Source: Candidatus Flexifilum affinis
GTDB taxonomy: Bacteria > Chloroflexota > Anaerolineae > Aggregatilineales > Phototrophicaceae
DNA: 64,000 nucleotides
Assembly (NCBI GenBank): GCA_016713325.1
Contig: JADJPJ010000100.1
Coordinates: 1-64,000, forward strand
Direction: 5' to 3'
A program made the translations under genes and the position numbers. Shown piece by piece: positions 51,926 to 60,305 of the stretch (position 1 is its first letter; each line of letters starts with the position of its first letter). Below the pieces are notes generated by a model. It was not told the DNA's origin, searched no databases, and saw only the letters and a program-made list of their open reading frames with translations.

Positions 51926-53239
51926 CTATCCCACCTGATCGATGACATCCTGCGCCGCGATCTCCGCCGTGCGCTCGCCGCGCAGCACCGCCGCCAGACC
52001 ATTCTGCATGGCCCGGCCGATGACCCCACCCGCCGCATCCGAGACCGGGAGGCTGGCGTTGGCGATCAGCGACGCGACAAAAGTGGCGTAGTCCTCGTCG
52101 GCACTCTGCCGCAGCGTCGATTGGCCGCTGGGCAGCATGTGGATGGTGCGGGCATAGGTGGCGTGGCGGTCAACGTCGAACACCCAGTTCAGGAACTGAA
52201 GGGCATGCTCCTGGCGGTCGGCATCGCTCGTCGTGATCACCCACATCCAGCCATCGACCAGGGTCGTGGGCACCCCGTCGAGCGTCGGCAGGGGGGCGTA
52301 GTCCAGCACCGTGCCGCTGTCGCGCAGGGTCAGATAGGTGGTCGAGGAGAGCACGCCGGCCGTCACGGCGCCGGACAGCACCTGGTCGATGTAGTCGCTG
52401 GAGGCGGCGTAATCGAGCACGTTGGCCGGGACGATGCCCGCCGCCAGGGCCTCCTCGTAGAAGCGGTAGACCGCCTCCAGGGCCTCGGCATCGACGGGCA
52501 TGGCATCGGTGTTGAACGCGCCGGCGGCGGCGCGATACTGGGCCAGAAAGGTCTCGCTGGCAATTCCTGTCCGACCGGCCGGGAAGCGGAAGGAGATTTC
52601 GCGCTCCAGCACCGCCTCGAAGGTCCAGTCGGACTCGCTGCCGGCCATCTCCTGCTGCGGGCCGAGGGCCAGATGGGACACGTCGATCGTGAAGGGAAGC
52701 GCGTAGAGATCGCCATCCACGGAGCCGAGGGCGACTTCCGCCGGACGCAGATCCTGAATGGGCACCGAAAAGGCGGCTGAACCGATCGGCTGGATCAGCC
52801 CCAGCGTGACCGCGGCCAACAGATCGCCACGGCGGAGCAGCGCCAGGTCAGGGATAGACGAAGGCGCAACCAGGCTGGCGCTGCGCAGCGTCTGGAACAT
52901 GCCGCCCACGTCGGCAGGGCGCTTCAGGCGGAAGGTGACGGTCAGATTTTCTTCCAGCGCCTCCAGGGCCGAGGCCCACACCTCGCGCTGGACGGCGGCT
53001 TCGGGGTTGTCGGGCGGCGCGATGCTGTCAGGCAGCCAGATGGTCAGACGGCGGGGGCCAGCCGGGGTCGGCTCAGGCCGCAGCGGGGGTGTTGGGGTGA
53101 GCGTTGCCTGCGCGGTCGGCGTGACCGAGGGCAGGGTTTGCAGGACCGGTTCCGACGCGGGTGGCGAGTCGGCGCCGGCACAACTCGCCAGCGCGCCGCC
53201 GATCAACCCACCCAGAACCAGTTTCCAGAATCGACGCAT
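51926..53239 (-). CDS. Extracellular solute-binding lipoprotein (family 1)
   Basis: The protein has 437 residues. The signal peptide FWKLVLGGLIGGALASC ends in a lipobox Cys, then a Pro/Thr linker (PTAQATLTPTPPLRPEPTPA) and a type 1 periplasmic-binding fold: RRLTIWLPDSIAP, PDLALLRRGDLLAA, DGDLYALPFTIDVSHLAL, VDGWMWVITTSDADRQEHAL. This is the sugar/oligopeptide class of ABC importers, but no permease or ATPase gene is adjacent. The ATG at 53239 has GGAGA eight bases upstream. Coupling to hydantoinase B suggests that the ligand could be a hydantoin or cyclic amide, which is only inference. Confidence 0.85.
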   Translation of the reverse strand: MRRFWKLVLGGLIGGALASCAGADSPPASEPVLQTLPSVTPTAQATLTPTPPLRPEPTPAGPRRLTIWLPDSIAPPDNPEAAVQREVWASALEALEENLTVTFRLKRPADVGGMFQTLRSASLVAPSSIPDLALLRRGDLLAAVTLGLIQPIGSAAFSVPIQDLRPAEVALGSVDGDLYALPFTIDVSHLALGPQQEMAGSESDWTFEAVLEREISFRFPAGRTGIASETFLAQYRAAAGAFNTDAMPVDAEALEAVYRFYEEALAAGIVPANVLDYAASSDYIDQVLSGAVTAGVLSSTTYLTLRDSGTVLDYAPLPTLDGVPTTLVDGWMWVITTSDADRQEHALQFLNWVFDVDRHATYARTIHMLPSGQSTLRQSADEDYATFVASLIANASLPVSDAAGGVIGRAMQNGLAAVLRGERTAEIAAQDVIDQVG

Positions 53240-53289
53240 AAACAGACTCTCCGTTGTATTGCGCGCCGTCATTATAGCGCAAGCGCCAG

Positions 53290-53440
53290 AGCCGGTTCGA
53301 AGGTGGGGCGGGTCGTGACCCGCACGGGTTCATAACCCCAAACCCTCGGTCGACAGGTGACGCATCGCGATGCGCCCCACAACCACATTTCGGGGGCGCA
53401 CCCTATAAAGGATCTGCGTAGGTGCAAGGCGTCAGGAAAA
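53290..53440. repeat. Spacer with several palindromes
   Basis: GGCGGGTCGTGACCCGC (about 53308-53324), GGGTTCATAACCC (about 53327-53339) and GACGCATCGCGATGCGCC (about 53361-53378) follow one another. None has the full CCCTACG tail, though CGCCCCACAA follows the last. No gene is seen. Confidence 0.55.
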
Positions 53441-53445
53441 ACCGC

Positions 53446-54978
53446 TCACCCTTCAGGTATGTAACGGCGAAGCACCGCATCCACCGCGTCACTGCCGCTG
53501 GGAAGCGCGTTCGGCGGAATTTCGGCCCCCGCTTTGATCAGCGCCTCGACCGTGGCCGGGAAATCACCGTCTCGCCGCCAGCTATGGATCGCACCGTATA
53601 ACGCGGTCTCCAGCGGCCACCCCCCGAAGCGGTTGGTCAGAGTCAGCGGCGGGTTGTGGCGTAGAAGGACCTCGACGACATCGATGAAGCCATGAAAGGC
53701 GGCACGATCGAGCGGCGTGCAGTCGTCGTCGCCGCGCACATGGGGATCAAAACCCGCCTCCAGCATCACCTTCACGGCTTCCAGCCGGTTTTCCCAGGCG
53801 GCATCGGCCAGCAGTCGCTGATCCTGCTTGGGCAGCGATGCAACGAGATCCGGCGACTCTTTCAGCAGGCGGCGGGCGGTCTCGGCATCGGCGCGTTCAC
53901 AGGCCGCCATGAATCGACGCTGAGGCGAGCTTCGCTCCAGGAGAAACCGGTAGATTGCGGACTGGCCGGTGTGGAGCGCGATCTGATAGGGCGATGTGTT
54001 GGAGCCGAACGAATAGAAGTAGATGTGCAGCCCCGGCGCAAGGGGGACCTGCGGGGTGCCTTCCTGGCCGATCCGCTTATCTACGACAGCGGGGTCGGCG
54101 TCCACAAGCGCCTTCACGAGGTCGAGATCGCCCAGGGCGCAGGCCATGAAAATGTCCGGTTCGGCCCCCCGCTTCAGCAGGTGGCGGCAGAGTGCCGCAT
54201 GATCTTTGACCATCCACTGCGCCGCCGTCGCACTGTGATCGACATCCCGCGCATCGATGTCCGCCCCACGCTCCAGGAGGAAATCGATGACCTCGACGGA
54301 GCGGGCGAAATGCAGCGGGCGCTGGCCATCGGGGCCTCGGGCATCGACGAGGGACGGGTCCGCTTCAAGAAGTTGGCGCAGGCGATCCAACATGCCCTGT
54401 TCGGCCGCGGCGTGGACGTCGACCACGGCACCGCGATCGATGAGATAGGCCGCCATGTCGCGGTTTGCGCCATGCAGTGCGCCAAAGGCGCCGGCCCACC
54501 AGGCGCTCCTGGCGTTGATGTCCGCTCCGTGTTCCAGCAGCACGTCGACCAGTTCGCGGCCCTTGCTGGCGGCAATGACGATGGCCGGCGCATCAAAGTC
54601 GATAACCGGATCGTTGATGCGCCGGCTGAGGGCAGGGCTAGTGTGCAGGAGCTCACGCACGCGCGCCGCATTTCCGCGTCGCACGGCCGCGGCAAACTCG
54701 CTGAACGTGTCGGCCAGTCCTTCTCGCAGCATTTCGATCTGGTGCTTGAGCTGCGGCCAGCTTGAGAGGCCATATTCGCGCGCGATGACGAGCTGGGCAT
54801 CGCTCAGTTTGAACTGGTCGAGCAGGGGACTTTTCGGAGCGCCGTTTTGCAGGCGAGGGTGGACGGCCTGAACACGTTCGAGCGCGAGCGGATCGCCCGC
54901 CTGGACCGCCTTCAAGAGCGCCTTGGCCTGCTTTTTCTCGAATTCAAGATTCGGACGTGGAGGGAGTGCTTTCACCAT
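53446..54978 (-). CDS. Ankyrin-repeat protein
   Basis: The protein has 510 residues. An N-terminal helical segment (PPRPNLEFEKKQAKALLKAV, and FKLSDAQLVIAREYGLSSWP) is a signature of a bacterial ankyrin subfamily. About ten ankyrin repeats follow, for example GRELVDVLLEHGADINARSA, GPDGQRPLHFARSVEVIDFL, and DDCTPLDRAAFHGFIDVVEV. It has no signal peptide, so it probably acts as a cytosolic binding protein. The ATG at 54978 has AGGTG six bases upstream. It is unrelated in position to the shorter ankyrin gene at 41647-42233. Confidence 0.85.
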   Translation of the reverse strand: MVKALPPRPNLEFEKKQAKALLKAVQAGDPLALERVQAVHPRLQNGAPKSPLLDQFKLSDAQLVIAREYGLSSWPQLKHQIEMLREGLADTFSEFAAAVRRGNAARVRELLHTSPALSRRINDPVIDFDAPAIVIAASKGRELVDVLLEHGADINARSAWWAGAFGALHGANRDMAAYLIDRGAVVDVHAAAEQGMLDRLRQLLEADPSLVDARGPDGQRPLHFARSVEVIDFLLERGADIDARDVDHSATAAQWMVKDHAALCRHLLKRGAEPDIFMACALGDLDLVKALVDADPAVVDKRIGQEGTPQVPLAPGLHIYFYSFGSNTSPYQIALHTGQSAIYRFLLERSSPQRRFMAACERADAETARRLLKESPDLVASLPKQDQRLLADAAWENRLEAVKVMLEAGFDPHVRGDDDCTPLDRAAFHGFIDVVEVLLRHNPPLTLTNRFGGWPLETALYGAIHSWRRDGDFPATVEALIKAGAEIPPNALPSGSDAVDAVLRRYIPEG

Positions 54979-55440
54979 GCGGAACACCTTTCATTGGCTG
55001 CCCACGGTCCGCATCTGGGGCTCAAGGTCGTTCGCATGTATGGGTGTTGGTGGTGATCAGGTGGGACAATCCCTGCCCGCGGACGGGTTGCGTCCTGAAC
55101 GCCCCATCAGCATAACGCGAACAGATGTCCTGTGTCAACGGTCTTGCCGTTCTCCGTGAATCACGAAAGTTCACCTTGACCCATCAATAGCTGCGTTTTT
55201 GAGCCAACCTCACCCCAAAAATCTAGCGACTTTTTGCCCCTCTCCGCACGGAGAGGGGCGGTTGAGCGCAGCGAAACGGGGTGAGGTTAAGCAATCCGTG
55301 ATTCTCTAGGGAGACGGTCGGTCGTGAGAGTCAGCGGTTCACGAACCCGGGCGGTTCACGAACCGCCCCTACTCCAGGTTTTGGCGCGGTGGGGTTATAA
55401 TGCTGCCACTCACAGGCGGATGAGAGAAGGAGCGGGGCCT
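54979..55440. other. Divergent spacer with second MITE copy and palindrome
   Basis: Besides the MITE at 55158-55304 this spacer has GGGCGGTTCACGAACCGCCC followed by CTAC at about 55349-55372, another member of the palindrome family, and an AGCGGTTCACGAACCC half copy just before it. Promoters for the ankyrin and VOC genes must be here, but no strong consensus is visible. Confidence 0.5.
55158..55304. mobile_element. MITE, copy 2
   Basis: This is nearly identical to 27131-27276, with a few substitutions and small indels, including the inner CCTCACCCC...GGGGTGAGG nested hairpin. Its terminal repeat is reduced to GAATCACG/CGTGATTC, and no target duplication is visible, so it looks older than copy 1. 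Confidence 0.85.
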
Positions 55441-56394
55441 ATGCCCGTGCAGATAAAGCCGGCCGAGATCGTTCAGATCGGCATCGTCGTCCGCGACGCC
55501 GAAGCCACCGCCGCCCGCTACGCCGCTCTGTTCGATCTGCCACCGCCGCATTTTTTCAGCGCGCAGGCGGAACTCCGCGCCACCTACCGCGGACAGATGA
55601 TCGAAGCGGGGCTCAAGGGGGCGGTCTTCGATATGGGCCGCATCCAGGTGGAGCTGCTTCAGCCGCTCGATGCGGTGAGCGCCTGGGCCGACTTCCTCGC
55701 CGAGCGCGGGGAGGGCATCCACCACATCGCCTTCCAGGTGAGCGACACCGACGCAGCAGTCGCCAGTTTCACGGACTATGGCTACAGTATCGTGCAGCAG
55801 GGGCTGTTCGCCAGCAAGAACGGCCGCTACACCTACCTCGACACCGACAAAGACATGGGCATCGTCGTCGAACTGATGGAGCGCTTTGACGGAGGGCACG
55901 CGGAACCGCGCCCGTTCAACGGCAGCGGAATTGGGACCAACGTCGTCACCCAGGTGGCGGTCATGGTCCACGATATCGAAGCGGTCAAGCGGCGCGTGTC
56001 GGAGGTCTTCGGCCTGCCCGAGCCGCCGCTGATCGTCACCAGCGGCTACGAACGGACGAGGACGACTTATTTCGGCAAGCCCTGCGACGCCACCGCCAGT
56101 CTGGCCTTCTTCGACTTCGGCCAGGCCCAGTTGGAGCTGATCGAGCCCGATCCGCAGCCGAGCGTGTGGCGCGACTTTCTGAACGCTCGCGGGCAGCGCG
56201 GGCATCACATTGCCTTCCAGGTGACCGATTCTGCTGGCGTCACGGCCTTTCTGAACGAACGCGGCTTGGGGGTGGCGCAGCAGGGGCTGTATGGCGATCT
56301 GACCGGCATGTACACCTACATGGACAGCGAAGCCGACCTGGCCGTCTCCGTCGAACTGCTGGAAGACTTCGCACACGCGCCGGACCATGACTGA
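55441..56394 (+). CDS. Two-domain VOC (glyoxalase-fold) protein
   Basis: The protein has 317 residues with a duplicated vicinal-oxygen-chelate domain. Each half has the pattern strand-helix (EIVQIGIVVRDAEATAARY, VVTQVAVMVHDIEAVKRRV), a central GxHHIAFQV strand (GIHHIAFQVSDTDA, GHHIAFQVTDSAG), and an acidic end (VVELMERF, SVELLEDF). Paired His and Glu could hold a metal, as in extradiol dioxygenases, 4-hydroxyphenylpyruvate dioxygenase or methylmalonyl-CoA epimerase. The substrate is unknown. The ATG at 55441 has GAGAAGGAG upstream. The next gene overlaps it by eight bases. Confidence 0.85.
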   Translation: MPVQIKPAEIVQIGIVVRDAEATAARYAALFDLPPPHFFSAQAELRATYRGQMIEAGLKGAVFDMGRIQVELLQPLDAVSAWADFLAERGEGIHHIAFQVSDTDAAVASFTDYGYSIVQQGLFASKNGRYTYLDTDKDMGIVVELMERFDGGHAEPRPFNGSGIGTNVVTQVAVMVHDIEAVKRRVSEVFGLPEPPLIVTSGYERTRTTYFGKPCDATASLAFFDFGQAQLELIEPDPQPSVWRDFLNARGQRGHHIAFQVTDSAGVTAFLNERGLGVAQQGLYGDLTGMYTYMDSEADLAVSVELLEDFAHAPDHD

Positions 56395-58333
56395 TCGCCC
56401 CCCGCTATCGCACAAACTGTCGTTGCACGCCCTGGCCGCATTGGGATTGTGCCTGTTCGCCTTCGTCATGAGCGCCGTCATCAGCCGGACGACGTTCGAA
56501 CGTCTGCCGCACCTGGAAGACGAATATGCCTATCTGTTCCAGGCCCGTACCCTGGCCCGCGGCGATCTGGTCATCGAGACGCCGCAGCCGCGCCGCGCCT
56601 TCTGGCAGCCCTTTGTGCTGGACCGCAACGGCAACCGCTTTGGCAAGTACACGCCGGGCTGGCCGATGCTGCTGGCCGGCGGCTCGATGGTCGGGCAGGA
56701 GTGGATCGTCAACGCCTCGCTGGCCGCCTTGACCGTGGCCGTGGTGTACGCGCTGGGGCGCGATCTGTTCGGCCGCGATACCGGGCTGATCGGGGCGGCG
56801 CTGGCGGCCTTCTCGCCGATGGCGCTGCTGCTCAACGCCACGCTGATGGGGCACACGTCCGCCCTGTTCGCCGGCGTGTTGGCACTGTACGCCTATCTGC
56901 GACTGGAGCGGGCGCTGACGCGGAAGCATCCAGACCTTGAAGCCCCAGTCGAGCCTGCTCGCATGCCCTCTCCAGTGTGGACGGAAGAGGAGGAGGCTGG
57001 CGCGCCAGCGTCTCCCGTAGGGACGACGACCAAACTTCGTTTGCCTGGTTCGTCCGATCTGACAGAGGGTATGGAACGGACAACCCATGGGTCGTCCCTA
57101 CGGCCATCGCCTTTTGTGTGGGCGTTGGTGTGTGGCCTGGCGCTCGGACTGCTGGCCGCCAACCGCCCGCTGACCGGCGCGGCCTTCGCGCTGCCCCTGG
57201 TCGCCCGCGCGGGGGCGTGGCTGCTCGGCCGCTGGACGGGTCACGTGGGCGGCTTCTGGCCGTGGCTGCGACCGCATCTGGTCATCGCCGCCGCCGCGCT
57301 GGCCCTCTTCGCCACGGTGCCGCTGTACAACACCGCCGCCATCGGCAACCCGACGGCCAACCTGTACACGCTGGTGTGGTCCTACGACTGCGTGGGCTTC
57401 GAGGGATGCGGGCGCAGCGGCCACACGCTGGAAAAGGGCTTCCGCCACGCACGTTTTGACCTCACGCTGACGGCCGCCGACCTGTTCGGCTGGCAGGCCC
57501 CGCTCACGCTGACCAACGCCGCGCGCGAGCACCTGATCAACGAGGGCGACACCTACCCCAGCCTCGGTCTGAGCTGGGTACTGCTCCCCTTCGGCCTGCT
57601 GATCGGCCTGCGCCGCCGCTGGTGGCTGGCCGTCGTCTGGGGGGCCTTCCTGGCCGCCGCCTATGCTCTGGTCAACGCCTACGGACCTGCTTTGCTGACC
57701 GAGCCGCGCGTCGGCTGGGCGTGGGTGATCGGCGTGGCGCTCTGGACATTGATCCCCGTGGTCTGGCTGCGCGACCGGCGCGCCGTCTGGACCTGGATTC
57801 TGCTGACCACGGCGGTCCTGGTCATCGACTTGCAGCTCGCCTACTGGATCGGCTCTCAGCGCTACAGCACGCGCTACTACTTCGAGGGGCTGGCCGGCGC
57901 TGCCCTGCTGAGTGCCCTGCCGCTCGGAGCACTGATCCGGCGCATCCCGTCCGCCCGTCCGCTGGTCTACGGCCTGCTGGGCGGCCTGCTGCTGATCGCC
58001 CTGACCGTCTACACCCTGCCGCGCATCGACCTGTTGCGGGGGTACAACCGTATCAGCCAAGCGCAGATCCGCGAGGTGAATGCGCGCCGCGAGGGTGACC
58101 GGCAGGTACTGGTGCTGGTGACCGGCGGGGATGTCCGCTGGCGCGCCTACGGGCCGCTGATGGCCTCGACCAGCCCGTACCTCGACAGCCCGATCGTCGC
58201 CGCCTGGGATTACTCCAACGGCGGGGACCCGGCGGTGCGCCAGGCGATCCTCGACCGCTTCCCGGACCGGCAGGTGATCGAGATGGGCGCGGAGGTCAAC
58301 GACTCCTGGTTCATGGACGATCCGCCGCCGTGA
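56387..58333 (+). CDS. GT-C-type membrane glycosyltransferase (ArnT/PMT-like)
   Basis: The protein has 648 residues with about 11 predicted membrane helices. A short extracytoplasmic loop with acidic residues (RLPHLEDEYAYLFQA) follows helix 1, the place of the catalytic Asp/Glu in GT-C enzymes that use lipid-linked sugars; the family here resembles GT39/ArnT. Residues about 185-240 form a hydrophilic insertion between helices, of which about 210-239 are encoded by an 89-bp palindromic element with inverted CCGTAGGGACGAC ends. The frame stays open through it, so the gene may still work. It starts inside the end of the VOC gene. Confidence 0.8.
   Translation: MTDRPPLSHKLSLHALAALGLCLFAFVMSAVISRTTFERLPHLEDEYAYLFQARTLARGDLVIETPQPRRAFWQPFVLDRNGNRFGKYTPGWPMLLAGGSMVGQEWIVNASLAALTVAVVYALGRDLFGRDTGLIGAALAAFSPMALLLNATLMGHTSALFAGVLALYAYLRLERALTRKHPDLEAPVEPARMPSPVWTEEEEAGAPASPVGTTTKLRLPGSSDLTEGMERTTHGSSLRPSPFVWALVCGLALGLLAANRPLTGAAFALPLVARAGAWLLGRWTGHVGGFWPWLRPHLVIAAAALALFATVPLYNTAAIGNPTANLYTLVWSYDCVGFEGCGRSGHTLEKGFRHARFDLTLTAADLFGWQAPLTLTNAAREHLINEGDTYPSLGLSWVLLPFGLLIGLRRRWWLAVVWGAFLAAAYALVNAYGPALLTEPRVGWAWVIGVALWTLIPVVWLRDRRAVWTWILLTTAVLVIDLQLAYWIGSQRYSTRYYFEGLAGAALLSALPLGALIRRIPSARPLVYGLLGGLLLIALTVYTLPRIDLLRGYNRISQAQIREVNARREGDRQVLVLVTGGDVRWRAYGPLMASTSPYLDSPIVAAWDYSNGGDPAVRQAILDRFPDRQVIEMGAEVNDSWFMDDPPP
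57015..57103. repeat. 89-bp palindrome-ended element inside a coding region
   Basis: The inverted ends are CCGTAGGGACGAC (57015-57027) and GTCGTCCCTACGG (57091-57103), perfect over 13 bp. The right end includes CCCATGGGTCGTCCCTACGG, shared with the fur upstream spacer at about 14414-14432. It translates in frame without a stop within the glycosyltransferase. Confidence 0.75.
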
Positions 58334-58401
58334 TTCGCGTTCGATGAAAAAAAGTACGATAATCTTTCATCTCTGCTATAAAGTTAATATGGATAAATAT
58401 C

Positions 58402-58959
58402 ATGCTGCGATGGATTCCCCGGCTGCTGCTGTTGGTTTATCTGGCGCTGCCAATTGTCGTCATCTTCCTCATCTTTTCGACCGTCCAGCAGATCCAGGCG
58501 GATGTTGAACCTGCGCTCGCTACAGCCAGCAGCGCTATCAACACGGCCGCGACGACGCTGGACTTTGAACTGCGCAGCATGGGGCGCAATTTTCAGCCGC
58601 TCGTCAATACGGTCAACGCCCTGCGCGCCGGTCTGAACGCCGTCGCCTCCTTTGTCAGCGGAGCGATCAACGTCATGGTCGACGCCGTCAACGGCCTGAC
58701 ATTCAACACACTGCGCATTCCGCGATTTCAGGGCATCACCATCCCGCCGCTGGTTGATCTTGCTTTCATCAACCGCATTGCCGGCAGCATCGATACCATC
58801 GGCGGGCAGGTGGCCATCGTGGCGACGACCGTTACGGAGACGGTGAACGAGCGGCTGCAAACCCTGACGATCGCCCTTGTGTTGCTGGTGGCCTGGATGC
58901 TGCTGGGCGTTTTCCTGCTGGGGCTGACCATGTTTCTGACTCTGTGGCGCGATCTGTAA
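58402..58959 (+). CDS. Small membrane protein of unknown function
   Basis: The protein has 185 residues with one hydrophobic helix at each end (LLLLVYLALPIVVIFLIF, and LTIALVLLVAWMLLGVFLLG) and a helical, heptad-like middle (about 28-145) lying on one side of the membrane. The layout recalls methyl-accepting-protein-like or lipid-envelope helper proteins but no motif is diagnostic. TATAAAG near 58376 could be a -10. The ribosome binding site is weak. Confidence 0.65.
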   Translation: MLRWIPRLLLLVYLALPIVVIFLIFSTVQQIQADVEPALATASSAINTAATTLDFELRSMGRNFQPLVNTVNALRAGLNAVASFVSGAINVMVDAVNGLTFNTLRIPRFQGITIPPLVDLAFINRIAGSIDTIGGQVAIVATTVTETVNERLQTLTIALVLLVAWMLLGVFLLGLTMFLTLWRDL

Positions 58960-59010
58960 CGCCTAAGCTGTATTCCCAGGCAAGGCCAACGAGTTGCACG
59001 TCATGGATGC

Positions 59011-59110
59011 CACACAAAAAACAGCCCGGCGGGGGCTCGGGCTGTTTATCGATGGTGCGCCCCCCGACCCTGCGGCCGGGGGGTGAGAAGATAGCACTGA
59101 GGGTTAGTTA
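59011..59110. repeat. Terminator-containing duplication, copy 1
   Basis: This stretch of about 100 bp is nearly the same as 60205-60305: AAAAAACAGCCCGGCGGGGG with its CTCGGGCTGTTT arm, then GATGGTGCGCCCCCCG, a second G/C hairpin, and CACTGAGGG-TTAGT. It serves as a hairpin after the plus-strand gene ending at 58959, but its T-tract faces the minus strand, so it appears to be copied from the end of the cytochrome c peroxidase gene. Confidence 0.8.
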
Positions 59111-59122
59111 GGAGAAACAGCG

Positions 59123-60037
59123 ATGAAGAGTAAATTGCTTTCACGGGGGGCGCTGATCGTTTTGTTCTGCCTCACCACCGGTCTGGTCTTCGCACAAGAT
59201 GCCGCCGAGGAACCGATGGCGGCGATTGAGCCACGGGCGGTTGTCTACGGTGAGGTTGGAGGCGTGGAATTGTTGCTCAATGTCTACGAGCCAGCGCTCA
59301 GTGACAGCCCGCGCGCCGCCGTGGTTCTGATTCACGGCGGAGCCGGGAAGTACGGTGAACGCAGGGAGTTGGCCGAATACGCCAGTCGACTCGCCGCCGC
59401 TGGCTACGTCGTGTTCAATATAGACTATCGCCTGCTGCAAGATGACGGCAACAAGCGGTGGCCCGCGCAGCTTGAGGACGCACAGTTGGCGGTGCGATGG
59501 GTGCGGGCAAACGCGGCACAGTATCATGTCGATCCTGACCAGATATGTGCGCTTGGACACTCCTTCGGCGGTCAGTTGGCAGCCCTGCTGGGGGAACGCG
59601 ACACGTTATTCGACACCGACCTGCCATTGGCGATGTACTCCAGCAAAGTCGCGTGCGTCATCGATATCGCCGGATCGGTTGATCCGCTACGGCCTTTTAA
59701 CGACGTGAGACTTCAGCCAATCGCAACCGCGCTGTATGGGGGGACACCTAACGACGCGAGGGAGACTTACCTGAGCGCCTCCGCTCTGGCACAGGTCGAT
59801 GCCAGCACCAGCCCCTTTCTGATTTTTCACGGTGCGGACGACGAGGTTAACCCGGTTGAACAGTCACGGGAGATGGTGGATGCGCTGCACCGAGCAGGGG
59901 TAGAAGTGGTCTACGTAGAAGTCCCCCACGCCACCCATCTCTACTGGATCAGTCCCTTTGAAATCACAGGGGCCTGGGATTTGGTTGCGCCAGAGATGCT
60001 CGCGTTCCTGGGTCGGCACTTGCACTCCCCAAGCTGA
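59123..60037 (+). CDS. Secreted alpha/beta hydrolase (BD-FAE/carboxylesterase-like)
   Basis: The protein has 304 residues. A signal peptide (GALIVLFCLTTGLVFA, then QDAAEE) is followed by an alpha/beta hydrolase: oxyanion strand VVLIHGGAGKYG, nucleophile elbow GHSFGG, an Asp in FHGADDEVNP and a His in VPHATHLYW. The fold and the HGG motif fit esterases and feruloyl-esterase-like enzymes of the BD-FAE group. It would act outside the cytoplasm. TTAGGAG eight bases before the ATG is in fact part of the duplicated peroxidase-end segment, so that duplication supplies this gene's ribosome binding site or its edge. Confidence 0.82.
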   Translation: MKSKLLSRGALIVLFCLTTGLVFAQDAAEEPMAAIEPRAVVYGEVGGVELLLNVYEPALSDSPRAAVVLIHGGAGKYGERRELAEYASRLAAAGYVVFNIDYRLLQDDGNKRWPAQLEDAQLAVRWVRANAAQYHVDPDQICALGHSFGGQLAALLGERDTLFDTDLPLAMYSSKVACVIDIAGSVDPLRPFNDVRLQPIATALYGGTPNDARETYLSASALAQVDASTSPFLIFHGADDEVNPVEQSREMVDALHRAGVEVVYVEVPHATHLYWISPFEITGAWDLVAPEMLAFLGRHLHSPS

Positions 60038-60204
60038 GGTACTATCGGATGTTCCGGCTGAGATCATGCTCCACTGCGAGTATGATCTTAGGGTAACTTT
60101 TGTCCGTTTGCATAAAAGCGTCGTCAGGGCAAGAGCGATGTCCACGATGGTTCTTTCAGCGTGGCGATAAAATCTTAGTTGCGACACAGCCCAACGACAT
60201 GCGC

Positions 60205-60305
60205 CACACAAAAAACAGCCCGGCGGGGGCTCGGGCTGTTTTCTCGATGGTGCGCCCCCCGGCCGAAAAGTCGGGGGGGCGAGGGGATATCACTGAGGGG
60301 TTAGT
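60205..60305 (-). terminator. Terminator of the cytochrome c peroxidase gene, copy 2 of the duplication
   Basis: On the minus strand, after the stop codon, come a CCCCCCG-type hairpin and then AACAGCCCG/CGGGCTGTT with TTTTTTG. This is a proper terminator for the gene at 60301-61296. The whole segment recurs at 59011-59110. Confidence 0.8.
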
